Source: Micromonospora rhizosphaerae
GTDB taxonomy: Bacteria > Actinomycetota > Actinomycetes > Mycobacteriales > Micromonosporaceae
Reading direction: 5' to 3'
DNA length: 64,000 nucleotides
Assembly (NCBI RefSeq): GCF_900091465.1
Contig: NZ_FMHV01000002.1
Location: 6,324,001-6,388,000 of the forward strand
This document shows positions 60,243 to 64,000 of the stretch, piece after piece. Positions within the stretch are counted from its first letter, which is position 1. Each line of letters begins with the position of its first letter. The notes under the pieces were generated by a model that saw only the letters and a list, made by a program, of their open reading frames with translations, was not told the origin of the DNA and made no database searches. The position numbers and the translations under genes are program-made.

Positions 60243-61286
60243 TCAGCCGGCGGCCTTCCGGATGCTCCCCGGCTTGATGGTCGATCGGCCGGCGACCACT
60301 CGCTTACCAGGGGGCTTCCGGGCGGCGACGCTCCGCTTGGTGGTGGCGGTGGAGGTGCTTGTCCCGGCCGCCCGGCGCGTTGCGGTCGACGCCGCGGGTG
60401 TCGCCTTCTTCGCCGCCGCCTTGCGAGTAGCGGTCGACGAGGTACCGGTGGCCTTCTTCACGGGTGCCCTCGTCGCCGCGGCCTTCCGGGCGCCGGCGGT
60501 GGGCCGGGTCGTCGCGGCCTTCTTGGCGGTCGCCTTCTTCGCCGGGGCCTTCTTCGCTGCCGTGGTCTTCTTCGCCGCCGCGCCGGTCTTCTTGACCGTG
60601 GCGGTCGTCTTCTTGGCCGTGGCGGTGACCTTGCGGGCGCCCGCGGTCTTGGCGGGCGCCTTCTTCGCGGGCGCCTTCTTCGCGGGCGCCTTCTTCGCGG
60701 GCGCCTTCGCGGCCACCTTCTTGGCCGGCGCCTTCTTCGCGGCGGCCTTCGTGACCGGCCCCTTCTTCGCAGGCGCCTTCCTCGCCGCCGTGGTCTTCTT
60801 GGCTGCCGCCTTCTTGGCCGGCGCCTTCTTCGCGGCGGCCTTCGTGGCCGGCGCCTTCTTCGCGGGCGCCTTCCTCGCCGCCGTGGTCTTCTTCGCGGGC
60901 GCCTTCTTGGCGGGCGCCTTCCTCGCGGCCGTGGTCTTCTTGGCTGCCGCCTTCTTGGCCGGCGCCTTCTTCGCGGCGGCCTTCGTGGCCGGCGCCTTCT
61001 TCGCGGTTGCCTTCTTCGCGGGCGCCTTCTTCACGGTGGCCTTCGTGACGGGGGCCTTCGTCGCGGCGGTCCTGGTCGCCGCGGCCTTCTTGGCGACCGC
61101 CGTCTTCGCCGGAACCCGACCGGCGCCGGCGCCGGAGGCGTTCGCGGACGCCCTGGTGACCGTCGCCTTCCTCACCGTGCCGGGCCGGCGCGCCGCAGCG
61201 GTCCGGGTCGCGCTCGCGGCGGCGGTCTTCTTCGCGGTCGTACGTCTGGCGGCCGGGCGGGTGGTGGCCTTTTGTGCTTCGGCCAT
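60243..61286 (-). CDS. Histone H1-like, Lys/Ala/Pro-rich nucleoid protein
   Basis: 347 residues made almost only of Ala, Lys, Pro, Thr and Arg, with dozens of PAKKA/TAAKK units. It resembles eukaryotic H1 C-terminal tails and bacterial HupB/H1-like tails. There is no folded HU domain. It likely binds and compacts DNA. A 141-base direct duplication (start 60780 and 60921) shows recent internal expansion. The plus-strand frame of this region is only its antisense shadow. The ATG at 61286 follows GGGAAC. Confidence 0.83.
   Translation of the reverse strand: MAEAQKATTRPAARRTTAKKTAAASATRTAAARRPGTVRKATVTRASANASGAGAGRVPAKTAVAKKAAATRTAATKAPVTKATVKKAPAKKATAKKAPATKAAAKKAPAKKAAAKKTTAARKAPAKKAPAKKTTAARKAPAKKAPATKAAAKKAPAKKAAAKKTTAARKAPAKKGPVTKAAAKKAPAKKVAAKAPAKKAPAKKAPAKKAPAKTAGARKVTATAKKTTATVKKTGAAAKKTTAAKKAPAKKATAKKAATTRPTAGARKAAATRAPVKKATGTSSTATRKAAAKKATPAASTATRRAAGTSTSTATTKRSVAARKPPGKRVVAGRSTIKPGSIRKAAG
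60780..61007. repeat. 141-base offset direct duplication within the H1-like gene
   Basis: An ~86-base segment at 60780 recurs at 60921 with about one mismatch, a 47-codon step. It encodes [17 protein letters not shown] units and is prone to slippage. Confidence 0.7.
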
Positions 61287-61362
61287 CTCGGTTCCCTCCT
61301 TGGGGACGTGCTCTCGCCCTCGCGGAGCACGGGGTGCCTCGGCGCGGGCCGTCCCGCGCCGT

Positions 61363-61566
61363 CTACCTCTCCTCCCCGGCCCAACGGGCGTCCTCCGCCT
61401 CCCACGCTTCGTTGCGCTCCCGCACCCTCTGCAGGGCGTTCTCCGCGTCGGCGGCTGAGGCGTACGGTCCGAGAACGTGCTTGGCAGGGCACACGTCGGC
61501 ATCGGTCTCGACCCGGTGGTGTCGGGTGCACCAGTAGTAGCGCGCACCACGTCCGCTGTCGCTCAT
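61363..61566 (-). CDS. Small conserved protein (YYWCxxHH type)
   Basis: 67 residues: [40 protein letters not shown]. The Cys/His pattern and the LGPYxSxADAE end resemble short actinobacterial hypotheticals with a SPOR-like tail. Function is unknown. It lies 76 bases upstream of the H1-like gene on the same strand, so it may share regulation. Confidence 0.68.
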   Translation of the reverse strand: MSDSGRGARYYWCTRHHRVETDADVCPAKHVLGPYASAADAENALQRVRERNEAWEAEDARWAGEER

Positions 61567-61894
61567 GAGATCACTGTGCACCGGGACGCCTCCGGCCGCC
61601 ACCGGATCGCCAGAAATGTCGCCGATGTCCTCCACAGTAGACCGGCTGCCGGCCACCGGGCACCGGAACGGGGAAACTCCCGGCGCAAGCCGGCGGCGGC
61701 GTCTCGCCCAGGTCGTACCCCCGGCCGGCCGGCGCGTGCCAGGGCGAGCTGGCCCCGGCCGGCGACGGTCGCCTCCGCCGGCACGGCCGAATCCGGCAGC
61801 CGTCGCTGGCCCACAAGAGCAGCCGCAACTCTGCGGCCCGATCGGCTGAACGGCCGGTTCCCGCGTCGGCCGTCGCTCGGCAGGATCGGGTGCC
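61567..61894. other. 328-base gap without a gene
   Basis: GC-rich and proline/arginine-coding in all frames. Nothing beyond the two flanking divergent promoters is seen; CAGGAT at 61881-61886 is 8 bases before the M48 gene's GTG. Confidence 0.4.
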
Positions 61895-63169
61895 GTGATC
61901 AACACGACGGCGGGGACGGACGCCTGCCCGCGCTGCGGTGCGTCCATGGTGTCGGTGCGGGACGCAACGCCGTGGTGCGCCGGTTGCGAGTGGGACCTCG
62001 ACGCGTACGACCGGGCGCGGCGCCCCCGCGAGTTCGGCTGGACCTGGGTGGACCGGTCGACCTGGCGGCTGGCGTACCGGATGACCGGGCGGCAGTTCGA
62101 CCGGCTGGTCGGGCGACCGCTGGACGGTGCCCGGTCCGGCGCCGCCCGCGTGGTGACCGCGGTCGCCTCGGTGCTGCTCCTTGCCGGGGTGCTCGCCCTC
62201 GCCACGACCGGGGTGTGGCTGATCGTCGCCTTCCCGTTCCCGAACCTGTCGGTGGTGCTCGGCGTCGCGCTGCTCGGCCTCGCGTACGCGCTCCGGCCCC
62301 GCTTCGACCGCTTGAACGAGGACCTGGAGGTGCTCTCCCGGGATCGGGCACCGGAACTCTTCGCCCTGGTGGACGAGGTGGCGGCGGCGATCGGCGCGCC
62401 GACCCCGCAGATCGTCGGGGTGGACGGCGACATCAACGCGTACACGCACCTGGTCGGCGTGCGTCGACGGCGGGTGCTCTGCCTCGGGCTGCCGTTGTGG
62501 GGTTCGCTGCCGGCGCAGGAGCGGGTGGCCCTGCTCGGTCACGAGCTGGGCCACTTCGTCAACGGCGACCCGCGCCGGGCGCTGCTCGTCCAGCCCGCCT
62601 TCACCATGCTCGGCTCCGCCGCCGACCTGGTTCGTCCGGTGCGGACCGTCTCCGGCGGGGGCATCCTGGAGCTGGCCGGCCTGGCGCTGGCGCACACCGT
62701 GCAGTGGGTACTGTCCCGGCTGCTCTTCACCGCGCACCTGGTGCTGGTCTGCGTCGCCTTGCGGGACAGCCAGCGCGCCGAGTACCTGGCCGACGAGCTG
62801 GCGGCGCGGGTGGCGGGTTCGGCAGCCGCGACCCGCATGCTCGACTCCCTGCTCGCCGAGGAGTCCATTGCGCTCGCCGTACGCAGGGAGTCGCGGGCCG
62901 GGCACGGTCCGGACCGGTGGCGGGCGGCGGTGGCGGAGTCCCGCGCCGCCGCGGCGGCCCGGCTGCCGCTGCTGCGGCAGCTGTCGGTGCGGGACGAGGC
63001 GTCGCTGTTCGCCTCGCATCCGCCCAGCGGATTGCGGCGGCGGCTGCTGGAGGCCCGGCCGTGGCACGACCCGAGGGTGGTGCTGACCGACGACCGGATG
63101 GCGCGGATCGATGCCCAGCTGGCCCGGGAGTACGAACGGGTCCGCCGGACGGTGAGCTGGTCGGCCTGA
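61895..63169 (+). CDS. M48 family metallopeptidase with zinc ribbon
   Basis: 424 residues. An N-terminal zinc ribbon (CPRCGASM and CAGCEWD) is followed by two membrane helices (about 85-125) and an M48 (HtpX/Ste24-like) protease domain with HELGH at residues 216-220 and the later EYLADELAA Glu/Asp region. Two further hydrophobic segments follow. It likely cleaves membrane proteins for quality control. Confidence 0.87.
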   Translation: MINTTAGTDACPRCGASMVSVRDATPWCAGCEWDLDAYDRARRPREFGWTWVDRSTWRLAYRMTGRQFDRLVGRPLDGARSGAARVVTAVASVLLLAGVLALATTGVWLIVAFPFPNLSVVLGVALLGLAYALRPRFDRLNEDLEVLSRDRAPELFALVDEVAAAIGAPTPQIVGVDGDINAYTHLVGVRRRRVLCLGLPLWGSLPAQERVALLGHELGHFVNGDPRRALLVQPAFTMLGSAADLVRPVRTVSGGGILELAGLALAHTVQWVLSRLLFTAHLVLVCVALRDSQRAEYLADELAARVAGSAAATRMLDSLLAEESIALAVRRESRAGHGPDRWRAAVAESRAAAAARLPLLRQLSVRDEASLFASHPPSGLRRRLLEARPWHDPRVVLTDDRMARIDAQLAREYERVRRTVSWSA

Positions 63170-63278
63170 CCGGCGGCGCCACCGGATGTCGGCGCCGTAA
63201 CCCGCACACCGGTCCGAACGACGACGGTTGCGCCGCTGGGAAGCCTGGGGCGACGTCACCGCTGCCAGGCCGGGCCGG

Positions 63279-63575
63279 TCAGGCGCCGGACGGCACCGGG
63301 TGCGACGGCGTGACGCCGGCCGGTTGCGGCGCCGCCGGCCGGGCCGCCCGGATCCCGTACGCGAGCACGTACGGCGTGCAGGCCAGGTAGAAGACGGGTT
63401 CCACCGCCACCAGGGTCGGTGATGAGGAACTGCTCCCACTCCGTCGGGCGGGGCAGCCCGAATGACGAGTCCGTCCAGCAGGTGAAGAGCCAGAGCGGGG
63501 CCGAGACCCGAAGATGGCTCTTCCAGCAGCAGCTCTTGGTCCGCTTCAACGTCTGACGGTTGGTCCAGGTCAAAC
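63279..63575 (-). pseudogene. Frameshifted small membrane protein
   Basis: Minus-strand frame one reads RVSAPLWLFTCWTDSSFGLP and then PTEWEQFLITD; the protein-like sequence then continues in another frame as TLVAVEPVFYLACTPYVLAYGIRAARP to a TGA at 63281-63279. The junction is near 63411-63425. The two halves together look like one membrane protein, so this is a frameshift or a sequencing error. The start is unclear. It is immediately downstream of the DUF3592-like gene. Confidence 0.45.
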
Positions 63576-63592
63576 CGACCTCGTCCGGCTCG

Positions 63593-64000
63593 TCAGGGCA
63601 TGCCCGCGTATCGGAGTGGGAGCGGAGGTCGGGGCCGGCGCCACGCAACGTAGGTCAGGATGCCGAATGTGACCAGAAGTGCCACCGCGACGAGGATGAT
63701 GAACCATCGGGATTGATCGCTAGCCTCGCGCACCCTGAGGCAAGGGTTGTTCTTGGCGTGGTGGACGCCGATGTGCTCACCGGTACTCACAGCCCGGTTC
63801 GCGTCGACCGTAACGCGCAGGCGTGATTCACACGCCTCGCCACGATTTGTAGTGAACTGAACTGTCAGGAAGGTTCTAGCTCCGAGACGCTCGACGTCCA
63901 GCACCTCGGCGACTGCCTCCGATCCCCGACGCTCGTCTGCGATCGACGATGTGGCTAGCGCCGTGAGCGCAATCGCAAAGACCAGACCGAACGTCGAGAA
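63593..64000 (-). CDS. DUF3592-like membrane protein, 5' end off the window
   Basis: The visible 135 residues begin inside an N-terminal hydrophobic helix (TFGLVFAIALTALATSS), continue through an extracytoplasmic domain of about 75 residues, and end with a second helix (WFIILVAVALLVTFGIL) and WRRPRPPLPL. This two-helix layout with VHHAKNNPCLRV fits DUF3592. Function is unknown. The frame is open to the right edge, so the start lies outside. Confidence 0.6.
   Translation of the reverse strand, partial: FSTFGLVFAIALTALATSSIADERRGSEAVAEVLDVERLGARTFLTVQFTTNRGEACESRLRVTVDANRAVSTGEHIGVHHAKNNPCLRVREASDQSRWFIILVAVALLVTFGILTYVAWRRPRPPLPLRYAGMP

Noticed and set aside
60500..61080. Repeat cluster that could suggest a CRISPR array
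   Set aside because: The repeats are in frame, contiguous and coding, with no unique spacers.
60208..61458. A plus-strand hydrophobic frame with AFFAGAFF repeats
   Set aside because: It is the complement of the Lys/Ala-rich H1-like gene; the repeats come from that gene.

Overview
The window is high-GC actinomycete chromosome. Gene content and order (the lipB, lipA, DUF4191, RDD, glnA1, glnE, glnA2, nadE, panB core; an F420 reductase; DUF222-HNH proteins; many GTG starts) best fit the Micromonosporaceae, probably Micromonospora or a close relative. This is an inference from recalled gene order; no database was searched. No rRNA, tRNA or CRISPR array was found.

Layout. (1) 1-421 is the 3' end of sucB, closed by a strong hairpin. 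(2) 422-19845 looks accessory. It holds two short-chain dehydrogenases and three LtrA-type membrane proteins. It also holds a six-gene minus-strand run (10712 to 2947): a small membrane protein, a TPP enzyme of the pyruvate-oxidase type, a giant FAD plus Fe-S oxidase, an enolase-superfamily enzyme, a small hydrophobic protein and a short-chain dehydrogenase. Three of these products end in a hydrophobic segment plus an arginine-rich tail. Next come an F420-type oxidoreductase, a hipBA module with phased operator-like repeats, an ATPase relic, an orphan Phd antitoxin and a GntR cluster of tiny genes. (3) 19976-31000 returns to the lipoate neighbourhood (TIGR01777 protein, lipB, VOC protein, ammonia-dependent nadE, lipA). 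It is interrupted by an IS110 element, a secreted esterase and membrane proteins. The archaeal-type aspS here carries a well-formed T-box leader with a GAC specifier. (4) 32000-55220 carries nitrogen and cofactor core genes: a LuxR-type ATPase regulator, glnA1 behind a GlnR-like box, and an operon of amidotransferase, glnE, membrane protein and two MptB-type mannosyltransferases. It also carries an LD-carboxypeptidase, glnA2, glutamine-dependent nadE and panB. (5) 55280-64000 has VOC, DUF222-HNH, DUF402, F420 reductase, RNB nuclease, histone H1-like, M48 peptidase and DUF3592-like genes, plus one frameshifted membrane gene.

How the genes work together: GlnE is expected to adenylylate GlnA1 on its conserved tyrosine, and GlnA2 lacks that site. 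LipB and LipA make the lipoyl cofactor used by SucB. Two kinds of NAD synthetase, one ammonia-dependent and one glutamine-dependent, sit about 25 kb apart. Many genes carry an xANNNT -10 box only 6-8 bases before the start codon, which suggests frequent leaderless transcription.
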